A model generated the notes under the pieces. That model did not search any database. It was not told the origin of the DNA and worked only from the letters and a program-made list of their open reading frames with translations. Made by a program: the position numbers and the translations under genes. This document shows, one piece after another, positions 60,601-62,289 of a stretch of 64,000 nt of DNA. Within the stretch, counting starts at the first letter, position 1. Each line of letters starts with the position of its first letter. Origin of the DNA: Patiria pectinifera (Eukaryota > Echinodermata > Asteroidea > Valvatida > Asterinidae); contig CM057149.1 in assembly GCA_029964075.1 (NCBI GenBank), forward strand, positions 1,498,465 to 1,562,464, in the 5' to 3' direction.

Positions 60601-62289
60601 TAGACGAGGCTTCATAATGGTAGCACAGTAATAGCAACGGTTGTAAAGGAAGGAAAATGAATGTGGCTGAACTCAGGAAACGTAATTAACGAAGAAAGAA
60701 CAGCGCTCTACGTCGATCCTTCTCGCAGGACGGCAAGTGCAGGAATTAATGACTGTCTTGAATTTTGCGCTGCACCACGCCCTAACGCTCAACTAAGCAC
60801 AGGCATTTCACTTATTTGCCTTAACAATGCCAACAAAAATTCCTATTCCCAAATAAGGAGAGCTCCTGGAAGGGCGGTAGGCATTTGAACATTCCTGATA
60901 GGACTTTACAAGTTACTTTAAACTATTTAAACATTTGTAAATAAACAAATAAATTTGCAGCTTGCGAATTCGGTTGGTTACACCCCCAATTAACATGACC
61001 TTGCTACGCCGCTGTGTCCAGGCCCAGATTAAATGTTTGATACGCCCTAGGCACCTGTGTTCCGTAGGCCTTCTCCGTCGAGGCACGCGGTGTACCAAAT
61101 TCACATTAATGCTATTAAAGTACAAAGGGCTGTACAAATCAAGCCAGGCCAAACTGGTATAGGTCCCAGCTCTAAAAGCCTGTTGGCACCAAGGGCGTCA
61201 ATCGCTTCTCAAAAGTGGGGGTGGTACATACATGTGCATCTTGATCAGAACTAATTTGAGTGCCAAGCCTAAACGGCGTGGGGTTGGGGCCCGCTTAAGG
61301 GCATGGGTGCGCGAGAAAAAAAAGAAAAGAAAAAGAGCTGCGAAGTCATAGTGGTGTAAATTTTATGAGTGGGGGGGGGGGGGCAAAATGTCCCTGCCCC
61401 CCTTTAAAACTGAGAAATTGAGAATATGTTGAGAAATACAGGAATTTTTGGGATAAATATGTTTTGCCTCCCTCAAGAAAAAATCCTGGCGACGCCCATG
61501 CTTAAGGGTCCCGAATAATATTGGATTCTTGACGCTCTGTGGTGCGATCTGAGGCAATTTCTGACTACTGGCAAGGTTTAAGCAAAAGATCACCTTTTAA
61601 ACATCATTTTCGAGTTGTAATTGAATCAGCTATTCTGAGCTATAGAATTAAATGTAGGCTACATTTTTTTATTCAGGGACGAACATACTCGGAAGGACGA
61701 TGCCCATGGTTGGCACAGCGGTCGTGGTGACATGCAGGTCACAGGTCACAAAAAATCTATCCAATCAGAGCGTTAATTCGTCTTCCCTTCCCAGCGTCCT
61801 ATTTACAGGGCGGGGGTACGAGCGAAATGGTGTTGGTGTTCCTGTTCTTGACTTGTTCAAGAAATTTCAACATTTTCTTAGTGGAAAAATGCTCCATGAG
61901 TAGATGTTAGGTGGTTGCATCTCATGGCCAAGAATAGATATCTCTGAGGTGTTGGAACGGGTGACTTCAGAGGAATGGGAGATATTGGACATTTGTTTCT
62001 GTAAGGACTGAAGGGCAGGGCAGTGAAGTGAAGGGCATTCAAAGCAAATTAATTTACTATAGACTGTTGATTAGTAATCCCACATCTTCGTCAAAATTTG
62101 AAGGGAACGTTGTAAAACACGCGACAAAGAGAATATTTAACTTTGTCAAAACTGGTTTTATACTTTTTTAAATTTTAAACCTTTTCTTGTTCTAGATTTG
62201 ATGGATTTGTTGTCTGCAAGGAATTCACTGACATTCTCCTTGATAACTGGGAAAAGGACAATGCAGAGAGAGAGCACAAATTGAATCAG
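3516..62289 (+). CDS. XPC: XPC orthologue, DNA damage recognition protein (partial gene, 14 exons)
   Basis: XPC/Rad4 binds helix-distorting DNA lesions in the nucleus with RAD23 and centrin, and recruits TFIIH to start global-genome nucleotide excision repair. Fourteen + strand exons flanked by AG and GT are listed separately: 3516-3648, 11622-11706, 15541-15710, 22183-22303, 23619-23711, 25712-26090, 29305-29448, 30212-30367, 32454-32511, 34567-34678, 40112-40201, 52027-52186, 56988-57081 and 62196-62289. Their splice phases match at every junction, giving 629 codons without a stop. In order they encode a region before the transglutaminase-like domain, the domain itself interrupted by a charged linker, and then BHD1, BHD2 and BHD3. 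Strong family signatures include [29 protein letters not shown] and [13 protein letters not shown]. The start codon, N-terminus and C-terminal end lie outside the visible exons. Introns run from about 0.8 to 11.8 kb and hold most of the mobile elements. Confidence 0.93.
4110..4250 (+). repeat. retroposon-like 3' tail ending in a TTATTATTATTG run
   Basis: The stretch GCGCCTTGAGTACTTAATT followed by GTGCGCTCTATAAGACT and a TTATTATTATTG-type run is the kind of 3' tail seen on many animal SINEs and their partner LINEs: a GCGCCTTGAG...GCGCTATATAA stem followed by a simple-repeat tail. I see no clear tRNA or 5S head in front of it, so it may be a 5'-truncated LINE or SINE copy. Confidence 0.5.
7050..9780 (+). 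mobile_element. decayed Ty3/Gypsy retrotransposon (reverse transcriptase, RNase H, integrase)
   Basis: Fragments in different frames follow canonical Gypsy pol order. At about 7311-7430 a frame reads [20 protein letters not shown] (reverse transcriptase). Near 7625-7660 another gives the LDDIIVFG catalytic box. At 8050-8350 there are RNase H pieces (IHTDASGSG, then [16 protein letters not shown] and IDNN). At 8918-9463 the integrase is read, with a zinc-binding H-H-C-C region (GHLGVERT to CQMCERC) and a core containing [10 protein letters not shown] and HSDQGRNFE. Frameshifts separate the blocks. No gag region, protease or LTR pair was recognised. This element is clearly older than the one at 41157. 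It lies in the same orientation as XPC, inside an intron. Confidence 0.88.
9837..10301. repeat. direct repeat of about 55 bp, two copies
   Basis: A block beginning CCAGCAGCAAGAAAC and containing TACTTGTCATCACC and CATCTAATTTC occurs at about 9837-9893 and again at about 10246-10301. It lies just after the decayed Gypsy pol, so it may be part of its 3' region or a separate duplicated sequence. Confidence 0.55.
11622..11706 (+). CDS. XPC: XPC exon b
   Basis: Between an AG acceptor at 11620-11621 and the donor GTATAAGT, the frame reads [13 protein letters not shown] then [15 protein letters not shown]. This matches the segment before the transglutaminase-like domain (RAMKRFNK...THK in human XPC). 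The first base completes the Lys codon started by the exon at 3516. The exon ends in phase 0, so HRHK joins directly to VHLICLIA in the next exon, reproducing the conserved HK-VHLLCLLA junction. Confidence 0.85.
12420..12485. repeat. inverted repeat with 14-bp arms
   Basis: ATTGTGTTTGATCT is followed about 37 bases later by its exact reverse complement, AGATCAAACACAAT. It could be the core of a small inverted-repeat element. A loosely similar flanking block (TCAAGAAAAGG...GGGAATAA) recurs at about 12375 and 12560. Confidence 0.5.
14165..14569 (+). other. 134-codon open frame with an acidic, Ser-rich C-terminus, function unknown
   Basis: The first 75 codons are hydrophobic and cysteine-rich with no recognisable domain. 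The last 60 contain a Lys-rich patch ([11 protein letters not shown]) followed by [19 protein letters not shown] and further Asp/Tyr repeats. It sits inside an XPC intron whose flanking exons join cleanly without it, and I see no good splice acceptor. It may be chance, or a fragment of an unrecognised element. Confidence 0.2.
15541..15710 (+). CDS. XPC: XPC exon c, start of the transglutaminase-like domain
   Basis: The frame begins [19 protein letters not shown] immediately after the acceptor CCTTTTACAG and continues [11 protein letters not shown], later [11 protein letters not shown]. This aligns with the human segment VHLLCLLANGFYRN...DLHAIGLSIIP...LVKW. The exon ends ATAAAATG before GTAAGT, leaving two bases of a Trp codon that the G at 22183 completes, to give the conserved KWF. 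Confidence 0.9.
16650..17870 (+). mobile_element. Penelope-like retroelement remnant (reverse transcriptase plus GIY-YIG endonuclease)
   Basis: At 16700-16800 a frame reads [14 protein letters not shown] then [18 protein letters not shown]. This corresponds to the Penelope reverse transcriptase palm (a Y-I-D-D box followed by F...LN..HP.IKFT). After a microsatellite, another frame gives [16 protein letters not shown], the conserved YxSxHP...KNSIP motif. The frame starting at 17264 reads [16 protein letters not shown] text, then [19 protein letters not shown] and FKMLQEDP. At about 17720-17800, [14 protein letters not shown] and LADRFTEHL match the C-terminal GIY-YIG nuclease, but the GIY-YIG core itself has been lost. 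The second catalytic Asp of the palm is replaced by Asn, and frames shift repeatedly, so the copy is dead. Confidence 0.82.
16813..17138. repeat. ATCC/ATCT microsatellite (326 bp) inside the Penelope-like element
   Basis: This is a run of TATCCATC and TATATCTATCCATC units. The first half is mainly ATCCATCCAT. The second half settles into a 14-bp higher-order unit, TATCCATCTATATC. It replaces the part of the reverse transcriptase between the FTSDF and HYKSSHP blocks. Long open frames across it (Ile-His-Pro-Tyr-Ser repeats) are a by-product of the stop-free repeat. Confidence 0.95.
18013..19472. mobile_element. DNA transposon-like element with terminal inverted repeats, 1.46 kb
   Basis: TAGGCCGTCAGCTGAA at the left end is matched by its exact reverse complement, TTCAGCTGACGGCCTA, at the right end. 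Similarity resumes further in: TTTTAGGCAACCTG at about 18058 against the reverse complement of CAAGTTGCCTAAAAA near 19405. Flanking bases are TATA and ATA, compatible with a short AT target duplication. No transposase is readable, so this is a non-autonomous or eroded copy of unknown superfamily. Confidence 0.72.
19831..20877. mobile_element. non-autonomous DNA transposon with 17-bp TIRs and an 8-bp target duplication
   Basis: CATAGAGCTATATTAAA (19831-19847) and its perfect inverted copy (20861-20877) bound a 1,047-bp element. The flanks GGCTTAAT at 19823-19830 and 20878-20885 are an exact 8-bp target-site duplication, as made by hAT-type (or P-type) transposases. The interior has no transposase, and it includes a CG-rich patch around 20125-20165. 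The intact TSD and TIRs make the boundaries secure; the superfamily is inferred only from the TSD length. Confidence 0.88.
22183..22303 (+). CDS. XPC: XPC exon d, transglutaminase-like domain
   Basis: After the acceptor TTATTTTAG the exon starts with G, completing Trp from the exon at 15541. It continues [15 protein letters not shown], then [17 protein letters not shown] and ESDKAL. It ends before GTACGTAAG in phase 0, so KAL joins [10 protein letters not shown]. This corresponds to the human region KWF...DDEELVHIF. A donor four bases downstream (GTAAGC) would break the frame, which favours the chosen site. Confidence 0.88.
22515..22536. repeat. poly(C) tract of 22 bases
   Basis: Twenty-two consecutive C residues are followed by GGCGG. 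The length of such tracts is often unreliable in assemblies. Confidence 0.9.
23527..23562. repeat. perfect palindrome with 17-bp arms and a 2-base loop
   Basis: ACAAACCAAGTCATGTT, then TG, then AACATGACTTGGTTTGT form a perfect hairpin. It ends 56 bases before the XPC exon at 23619. Confidence 0.93.
23619..23711 (+). CDS. XPC: XPC exon e, transglutaminase-like domain (RALG...SLQPIPVK)
   Basis: The 31 codons begin [20 protein letters not shown] and end with [11 protein letters not shown] before GTGAGT. This is one of the best conserved XPC/Rad4 signatures (RALG.Q.RLV.SLQPIPLK). The exon is phase 0 on both sides, after the acceptor TTTATCTAG. It belongs to the transglutaminase-like fold, which in this family has lost protease chemistry and serves in RAD23 and DNA binding. 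Confidence 0.95.
23712..25711 (+). other. XPC intron, 2.0 kb
   Basis: It carries the Harbinger-like MITE at 25012-25374. The section 23712-25011 is AT-rich. A stretch near 23900-24000 (AATAAAATGTTACAATG) looks like the reverse of a retroposon 3' end, but this is not strong enough to call. Confidence 0.5.
25012..25374. mobile_element. Harbinger-like MITE, 363 bp
   Basis: The left end, GGCCAAAAAAAAAAGGTCTC followed by CGGTTTCTGGTATG, is matched in inverse at the right end by CATACCAGAAAGTGGAGAC followed by TTTTTTGTGGCC. The element begins and ends with GGCC and is flanked by TTA on both sides. This 3-bp TWA target duplication is characteristic of PIF/Harbinger transposons. A related copy of the same length lies at 53533-53895. 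No transposase is encoded. Confidence 0.8.
25712..26090 (+). CDS. XPC: XPC exon f, charged linker inside the transglutaminase-like domain
   Basis: This is the largest visible exon, with 126 codons. It reads [18 protein letters not shown], then a Lys/Ser-rich stretch ([49 protein letters not shown]), and ends [20 protein letters not shown]. Human XPC also has a long, poorly conserved, charged insertion here, between its SLQPIPLK segment and the WLEVF segment. The basic clusters could act in nuclear localisation or DNA binding, and SSDSEDD resembles a casein kinase 2 target; both are inferences. The exon ends with one base that joins AG at 29305 to give Glu. Confidence 0.9.
26361..26674. mobile_element. 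hAT-like MITE, 314 bp, with an 8-bp target duplication
   Basis: The element starts CATGGCTGTCGCCGGGGG and ends AAATCCTTGTGACACCCATG, which are imperfect inverted repeats. It is flanked by ATCCAGAT at 26353-26360 and 26675-26682, an exact 8-bp duplication typical of hAT transposons. The interior has G-rich and C-rich runs and no coding capacity. It shares its end sequences with the nested element at 61302-61500. Confidence 0.85.
27428..27482. repeat. hairpin with perfect 20-bp arms and a 15-base loop
   Basis: GCATGCGTAGTAGACTGTCG (27428-27447) is repeated in perfect inverse at 27463-27482. A diverged third copy of the motif (GCATGCGTACTACACCCGTG) lies just upstream at about 27380. The region may be the remnant of an inverted-repeat element. 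Confidence 0.92.
27830..29072 (+). repeat. 33-bp minisatellite, about 37 copies
   Basis: The unit can be written as GGATCTGAGTTGGTCTTGG followed by GATTGTGATTGTCT. Two sites vary between copies: GATTGTCTGG versus GATGGTCTGG, and GGATCTGAG versus GGAACTGAG. One irregular junction near 28840 has a shortened unit. Because 33 is a multiple of three and the unit lacks stops, long open frames of 11-residue repeats appear on both strands. The array lies within an XPC intron, and I see no sign that it is translated. Confidence 0.97.
29305..29448 (+). CDS. XPC: XPC exon g, transglutaminase-like domain ([18 protein letters not shown])
   Basis: The exon reads [19 protein letters not shown] then [19 protein letters not shown] and LCYIIAVDN. 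This matches the conserved segment W.EVF...EKWVCVDCV...YV..ID that closes the transglutaminase fold. The first two bases (AG) complete Glu with the G ending the previous exon. The exon ends with G before GTAAGA and joins AA at 30212 to form Glu. Confidence 0.95.
29449..30211 (+). other. XPC intron, 0.76 kb
   Basis: This is the shortest intron of the gene. It contains a 99-codon open frame at 29638-29937 with no recognisable product, which I consider chance. Confidence 0.6.
30212..30367 (+). CDS. XPC: XPC exon h, end of the transglutaminase-like domain and start of BHD1
   Basis: The frame reads [20 protein letters not shown], then [13 protein letters not shown], then [12 protein letters not shown] before GTGAGT. 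It aligns with the human segment VRDVTQRY...WW..TL.PY...KKED. The exon follows the acceptor TATGTTGCAG and continues in phase to the exon at 32454. The open frame running on into the intron to 30666 is read-through and not coding. Confidence 0.95.
30368..32453 (+). other. XPC intron, 2.1 kb
   Basis: It includes a likely hAT-like terminus at 30463 (CAGTGGCGTAGCCACGGG) with G-rich and C-rich blocks to about 30620, and a T-rich stretch at 31380-31440. The partner terminus of the 30463 element and its target duplication were not found. Confidence 0.5.
30463..30620 (+). mobile_element. probable hAT-like MITE fragment
   Basis: CAGTGGCGTAGCCACGGG is a typical hAT-style terminus, and it is followed by the G-run and C-run structure seen in the other MITEs of this window. 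I could not locate a matching right end or an 8-bp duplication of the preceding GCTAGCAT, so the copy is probably truncated and its right boundary is a guess. Confidence 0.5.
32454..32511 (+). CDS. XPC: XPC exon i, BHD1
   Basis: This short exon reads [18 protein letters not shown] and ends with two bases of a Leu codon before GTAAGT. It corresponds to human MDQPLPTAIGLYKNHPL, the first part of beta-hairpin domain 1. The Leu is completed by A at 34567, giving HHLYVLKRHL. Confidence 0.93.
32512..34566 (+). other. XPC intron, 2.1 kb
   Basis: About half is the hAT-like element at 33092-34070. A short CAGTA tandem run lies at 34146-34166. Confidence 0.6.
33092..34070. mobile_element. hAT-like element rich in CAAGTC/GAGTC subrepeats, 979 bp
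   Basis: The left end starts CAGAGTTGTAACCAAGTC and the right end finishes GACTCGAGTCAACAACACTG, forming imperfect inverted repeats. Many copies of AAGTCAAGTCTCAAGT line both subterminal regions, in the style of transposase-binding arrays. The flanks CCTGGCGC and CCTGGTGC match at 7 of 8 bases, suggesting an aged 8-bp target duplication. A related element with the same ends is at 36628-37388. No transposase was recognised. Confidence 0.75.
34567..34678 (+). CDS. XPC: XPC exon j, BHD1 ([20 protein letters not shown])
   Basis: Starting after TATATAACAG, the frame reads [17 protein letters not shown], then [20 protein letters not shown], and stops before GTAAGT in phase 0. This is the most conserved stretch of the XPC/Rad4 family (KRHL.K.E..YP..A.LGYCRGE.VY.R) and it identifies the gene on its own. 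Confidence 0.97.
36156..36540 (+). mobile_element. tRNA-derived SINE, tandem dimer with an 11-bp target duplication
   Basis: The second monomer begins near 36353 with a tRNA-Ser-like head: box A TGGCCGAGTGG at 36360-36370, an anticodon-loop region containing AGA, and box B GGTTCGAGTCC at 36404-36414. A tail follows that includes CACTCGAGAGGTAACACACC and ACGTCGGTGAAGGGCAAAAC and ends CCATCTTATAA. The first monomer is 5'-truncated: it starts inside the box B arm at 36156 and carries the same tail at about 36175-36292. TAGATATGTGC flanks the pair at 36145-36155 and 36541-36551, so the two units were inserted together. The acceptor stem has mismatches and the anticodon loop is one base long, so this is not a working tRNA gene. 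Confidence 0.85.
36628..37388. mobile_element. hAT-like element with CAGAGTTGTAA ends and GACTCGA subrepeats, 761 bp
   Basis: The left end CAGAGTTGTAATGACTCG and the right end CAGTCACTGGTTACAACTCTG are imperfect inverted repeats, with ATGACTCGACTCGAGTCA-type arrays inside both ends. The flanking bases do not give a clean target duplication. It belongs to the same broad family as 33092-34070. A 97-codon open frame inside has no recognisable product. Confidence 0.7.
38178..39283. mobile_element. inverted-repeat element, 1.1 kb, with GTAACGTGAGTAACC motifs
   Basis: ATATGGGCAATTCCACGGTT at 38178-38197 and its perfect inverse at 39264-39283 bound the element. GCTAAT occurs just outside both ends, consistent with an imperfect target duplication. 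A motif of the form ATGTAACGTGAGTAACCG occurs three times, near 38882, 39087 and 39250. There is no transposase, and the superfamily is unknown. Confidence 0.75.
40112..40201 (+). CDS. XPC: XPC exon k, BHD1/BHD2 junction (ETWKKQ...KPYKMVKA)
   Basis: The 30 codons read [19 protein letters not shown] then [11 protein letters not shown], between TCTCCCTCAG and GTAAGA, phase 0 on both sides. They match human [26 protein letters not shown]. The Trp in ETWKK is the counterpart of human Trp690, whose substitution is known to cause XP-C disease; it is retained here. Confidence 0.95.
41157..41317 (+). repeat. 5' LTR of the Gypsy element
   Basis: The LTR is 161 bp, starts TGTTGTGATACTTCATGAGC and ends CATCTCACTTCA. 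It contains an AATAAA polyadenylation signal at 41248-41253. The internal region begins directly with TGGTGGCAGCGGTGG, where a tRNA primer site would be expected; the opening TGG fits pairing to a tRNA CCA end. I could not assign the tRNA. Confidence 0.95.
41318..42534 (+). other. Gypsy 5' leader
   Basis: About 1.2 kb of GC-richer, non-coding sequence lies between the 5' LTR and the gag ATG. The open frames here are short and overlapping on both strands, and none is recognisable. It presumably holds the primer-binding and packaging signals. Confidence 0.6.
42535..42675 (+). pseudogene. Gypsy gag, N-terminal piece before a frameshift
   Basis: The ATG at 42535 opens a frame reading [18 protein letters not shown] then KLFKQWMEL, a typical start for capsid proteins of this Gypsy group. 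It ends at a TAG at 42673-42675. Coding continues at once in another frame, consistent with a one-base indel near 42672. The polypeptide would form the N-terminal domain of the capsid. Confidence 0.8.
42672..44358 (+). pseudogene. Gypsy gag C-terminus, nucleocapsid, protease and start of reverse transcriptase
   Basis: The long frame (best ATG 42699, 572 codons to the stop at 44417) encodes the capsid C-terminal domain. Two zinc knuckles follow at residues 141-153 (C-X2-C-X3-H-X4-C) and 160-173 (C-X2-C-X4-H-X4-C), then an Arg/Ser-rich basic tract. An aspartic protease has its DTG at residues 280-282. The N-terminal half of reverse transcriptase starts near residue 450 and includes the KLDAKAGYW segment with the first catalytic Asp. 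Homology ends at about residue 553 (FGRYCFQRL). From there the frame reads non-homologous residues because a deletion has removed the next part of the palm. The family resembles the K02A2.6-like Gypsy elements common in invertebrates. Confidence 0.93.
44345..44371 (+). other. deletion junction in reverse transcriptase with a short tandem duplication
   Basis: TTTTCAGCGCCTT occurs at 44345-44357 and again at 44359-44371. The sequence jumps from the first half of the reverse transcriptase palm to the thumb region ([12 protein letters not shown]). The catalytic YxDD-type box and surrounding residues are missing, and the reading frame changes. Confidence 0.85.
44372..45715 (+). pseudogene. Gypsy reverse transcriptase C-terminus, RNase H and integrase N-terminal half
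   Basis: The frame starts (after the junction) at [12 protein letters not shown] and continues through the reverse transcriptase thumb and connection. RNase H follows, with its catalytic residues visible in [20 protein letters not shown] and [10 protein letters not shown]. The integrase zinc-binding HHCC domain reads [15 protein letters not shown] then YCQE, and then the integrase core begins ([16 protein letters not shown]). A TAA at 45713-45715 stops translation where an aromatic residue normally follows the Asp. The text continues in the same frame immediately afterwards. Confidence 0.93.
45716..46588 (+). pseudogene. Gypsy integrase, catalytic core remainder and C-terminal domain
   Basis: In the same frame as the preceding piece, the core continues [12 protein letters not shown], with the second catalytic Asp in [10 protein letters not shown] and the Glu in [17 protein letters not shown]-terminal region ([19 protein letters not shown], then [20 protein letters not shown]) resembles the GPY/F module. 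It ends in a basic tail with a repeated [10 protein letters not shown] motif. Apart from the stop at 45713 this half is intact. Confidence 0.92.
46589..47088 (+). other. Gypsy 3' untranslated region
   Basis: Half a kilobase of non-coding sequence between the integrase stop and the polypurine tract. It contains degenerate repeats of an AAGTTAAATTTGTTACCGTTC-like word near 46760 and 46870. Confidence 0.6.
47089..47101 (+). promoter_or_regulatory. polypurine tract
   Basis: AAAAGGGGAGGGA lies directly before the 3' LTR. This is the expected site and composition for priming plus-strand DNA synthesis. Confidence 0.9.
47102..47262 (+). repeat. 3' LTR of the Gypsy element
   Basis: The 161 bp are identical by eye to the 5' LTR, with the AATAAA signal at 47193-47198. 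It is followed by the ATGAT target duplication at 47263-47267. Confidence 0.95.
47580..47890 (-). repeat. interspersed repeat, inverted relative to the copy at 56578-56940
   Basis: Read on the minus strand, this block contains TGGCCTC-like text, AAATCAAAAAGCATGGGGG, GCACACTATGTCCAATATAT and several AAAAAGGGCACT words. The + strand block at 56640-56900 has the same order (TGGCCTCTGTAAAATCAAAA, GGGGGCACTGTTCGAAACAG, GCACACTAACAAATATATAT). They are diverged copies of one family. The end is interrupted by, or inserted into, the LINE fragment that follows. Confidence 0.65.
47890..48270 (-). mobile_element. non-LTR retrotransposon fragment, C-terminal region, minus strand
   Basis: On the minus strand a frame reads [15 protein letters not shown], then [14 protein letters not shown], then VQNRGARSV...[13 protein letters not shown]. 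This is the conserved region after the reverse transcriptase of many LINEs (Y..LVRP.LEY...VW......I...E..Q..A.R....W..L...R). Only this piece remains. The downstream end abuts the repeat at 47580-47890. Confidence 0.78.
49931..51006. repeat. direct repeat of about 135 bp, copies about 0.94 kb apart
   Basis: The block starting TATACAAAATGTCACACTAC and containing CCTAGCCAAGCAGCAAGGAT occurs at 49931-50067 and 50875-51006 with scattered differences. From TGTCAC to TTACA both copies have TG...CA-type ends, so they could be LTRs of a small non-autonomous element. The interior shows no clear gag or pol and contains G-rich runs. A segmental duplication is equally possible. Confidence 0.6.
51109..51147. 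repeat. perfect palindrome with 17-bp arms and a 5-base loop
   Basis: CCAGCTTGTAGGTATGT, loop GGTGT, then the perfect inverse ACATACCTACAAGCTGG. The structure stands alone between the duplicated block and the 16-bp minisatellite. Confidence 0.93.
51276..51622 (+). repeat. 16-bp minisatellite, about 22 copies
   Basis: The unit is TCATGGCAGTCCCGTG. A block of consecutive copies carries the variant TCTCGAG in place of TCCCGTG (51504-51586), and the outer copies have CATT for CAGT. The unit lacks stops and 16 is not a multiple of three, so all three + strand frames stay open through the array; none looks like a gene. Confidence 0.96.
52027..52186 (+). CDS. XPC: XPC exon l, BHD2 (YGQWQTE...[13 protein letters not shown])
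   Basis: Between ACTTTTCAG and GTAAGT the frame reads [19 protein letters not shown], then [20 protein letters not shown], then [14 protein letters not shown]. This matches human [41 protein letters not shown], the core of BHD2. It ends with one base and continues in phase at 56988. Confidence 0.97.
52915..53220. mobile_element. hAT-like MITE, 306 bp, exact 8-bp target duplication
   Basis: CAAGGGCGGATCCAG at the left is perfectly inverted at the right as CTGGATCCGCCCTTG. GTTTACAC flanks both sides (52907-52914 and 53221-53228). Inside are G-runs near the left end, C-runs near the right end, and a core word GGATTCTAGATGCTCTGTGG shared with the elements at 58031 and 61190. Confidence 0.93.
53533..53895. 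mobile_element. Harbinger-like MITE, 363 bp
   Basis: The left end, GGCCAAAAAAATTAATAAG followed by TCGGTCTCTGGTCAG, is inverted at the right as CTGACCAGAGACCGAATAT followed by a T-run and GGCC. TAA flanks both ends (53530-53532 and 53896-53898), a 3-bp TWA duplication as in PIF/Harbinger. The same family and length as 25012-25374, but diverged inside. Confidence 0.82.
54600..55790 (+). mobile_element. non-LTR retrotransposon fragment (CR1/L2/Jockey-like reverse transcriptase)
   Basis: At 54660-54830 a frame reads [20 protein letters not shown], then [20 protein letters not shown]. At about 54880-54960 a shifted frame reads [11 protein letters not shown] and [13 protein letters not shown], which is the catalytic F-A-D-D box. 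Downstream pieces ([40 protein letters not shown]) are the LINE C-terminal region. Several stops and frameshifts interrupt it. It differs from the element at 1138-2865. Confidence 0.88.
56578..56940 (+). repeat. interspersed repeat with a hAT-like left end
   Basis: AAGGGGCGTAGCAAGGTCAT followed by a G-run resembles hAT-style termini, and the reverse of the same word (CATGACCTTGCTACGCCGC) occurs at about 60996. The body, rich in AAAAGGGCACT words, is a diverged inverted copy of 47580-47890. The right end and target duplication were not found. Confidence 0.55.
56988..57081 (+). CDS. XPC: XPC exon m, BHD3 with the nucleotide-flipping segment
   Basis: The frame reads [18 protein letters not shown], then [13 protein letters not shown], between GTTTCATAG and GTAAGT. 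It matches human [29 protein letters not shown]. In Rad4 the two Phe residues of the FDF segment (597 and 599; Phe797 and Phe799 in human XPC) insert into DNA at the lesion. Here the corresponding residues are Trp and Tyr, both aromatic. The exon ends with two bases of a Val codon completed at 62196. Confidence 0.96.
58031..58561. mobile_element. hAT-like MITE, 531 bp, with internal tandem duplication
   Basis: CAGGGGCGTCAATCGCTTCT at the left and CCCCAGGATTGACGCCCATG at the right are imperfect inverted repeats. ACATAATC flanks both sides (58023-58030 and 58562-58569). Inside, a block of about 100 bp starting GCCCGCTTAAGGGCCCCGAA occurs twice, near 58126 and 58308. The same core block is present once in 52915-53220 and in 61190-61708. 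Confidence 0.9.
58620..59530 (+). mobile_element. DIRS-like retroelement fragment (RNase H and downstream region)
   Basis: At 58821-59117 a frame reads [19 protein letters not shown], then [20 protein letters not shown], then [18 protein letters not shown]. This is the RNase H motif series of DIRS-type retroelements (TDAS..GWGA...G.W......HIN.LEL.A......N...V.YINRQGGT). Following frames give [11 protein letters not shown], then [22 protein letters not shown] text and [13 protein letters not shown] text, the usual region after RNase H. The tyrosine recombinase of this group was not found. Multiple frameshifts make it inactive. Confidence 0.82.
61190..61708. mobile_element. hAT-like MITE, 519 bp including a nested insertion, exact 8-bp target duplication
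   Basis: It begins CAAGGGCGTCAATCGCTTCT, as in the 58031 element, and ends GATGCCCATG. GTTGGCAC flanks it at 61182-61189 and 61709-61716. Its core block (GCCCGCTTAAGGG, then GGATTCTTGACGCTCTGTGG) is split by the element at 61302-61500. Without the insertion and one duplication copy it would be about 312 bp, close to the 306 bp of 52915-53220. Confidence 0.9.
61302..61500. mobile_element. nested hAT-like MITE, 199 bp
   Basis: CATGGGTGCGCG at the left and TCCTGGCGACGCCCATG at the right are imperfect inverted repeats. CTTAAGGG at 61294-61301 and 61501-61508 is an exact 8-bp duplication of the host element's own sequence. Its ends match the family of 26361-26674. It inserted after the surrounding MITE was already in place. 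Confidence 0.92.
62196..62289 (+). CDS. XPC: XPC exon n, BHD3 end ([19 protein letters not shown])
   Basis: After CTTGTTCTAG, the first base completes Val and the frame reads [20 protein letters not shown], then [11 protein letters not shown] before GTATTT, in phase 0. It matches human [22 protein letters not shown]. A basic region and the centrin-binding helix should follow, but no such exon is visible before the window ends. Confidence 0.96.

Larger units (their letters stand above)
57082..62195 (+). other. XPC intron, 5.1 kb
   Basis: It contains two related hAT-like MITEs (58031-58561 and 61190-61708), a third nested in the second (61302-61500), and a DIRS-like fragment (58620-59530). Region 59530-60990 is AT-rich with nothing recognisable. 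A 224-codon open frame at 57724-58398 runs into the first MITE and is not a gene. Confidence 0.6.
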
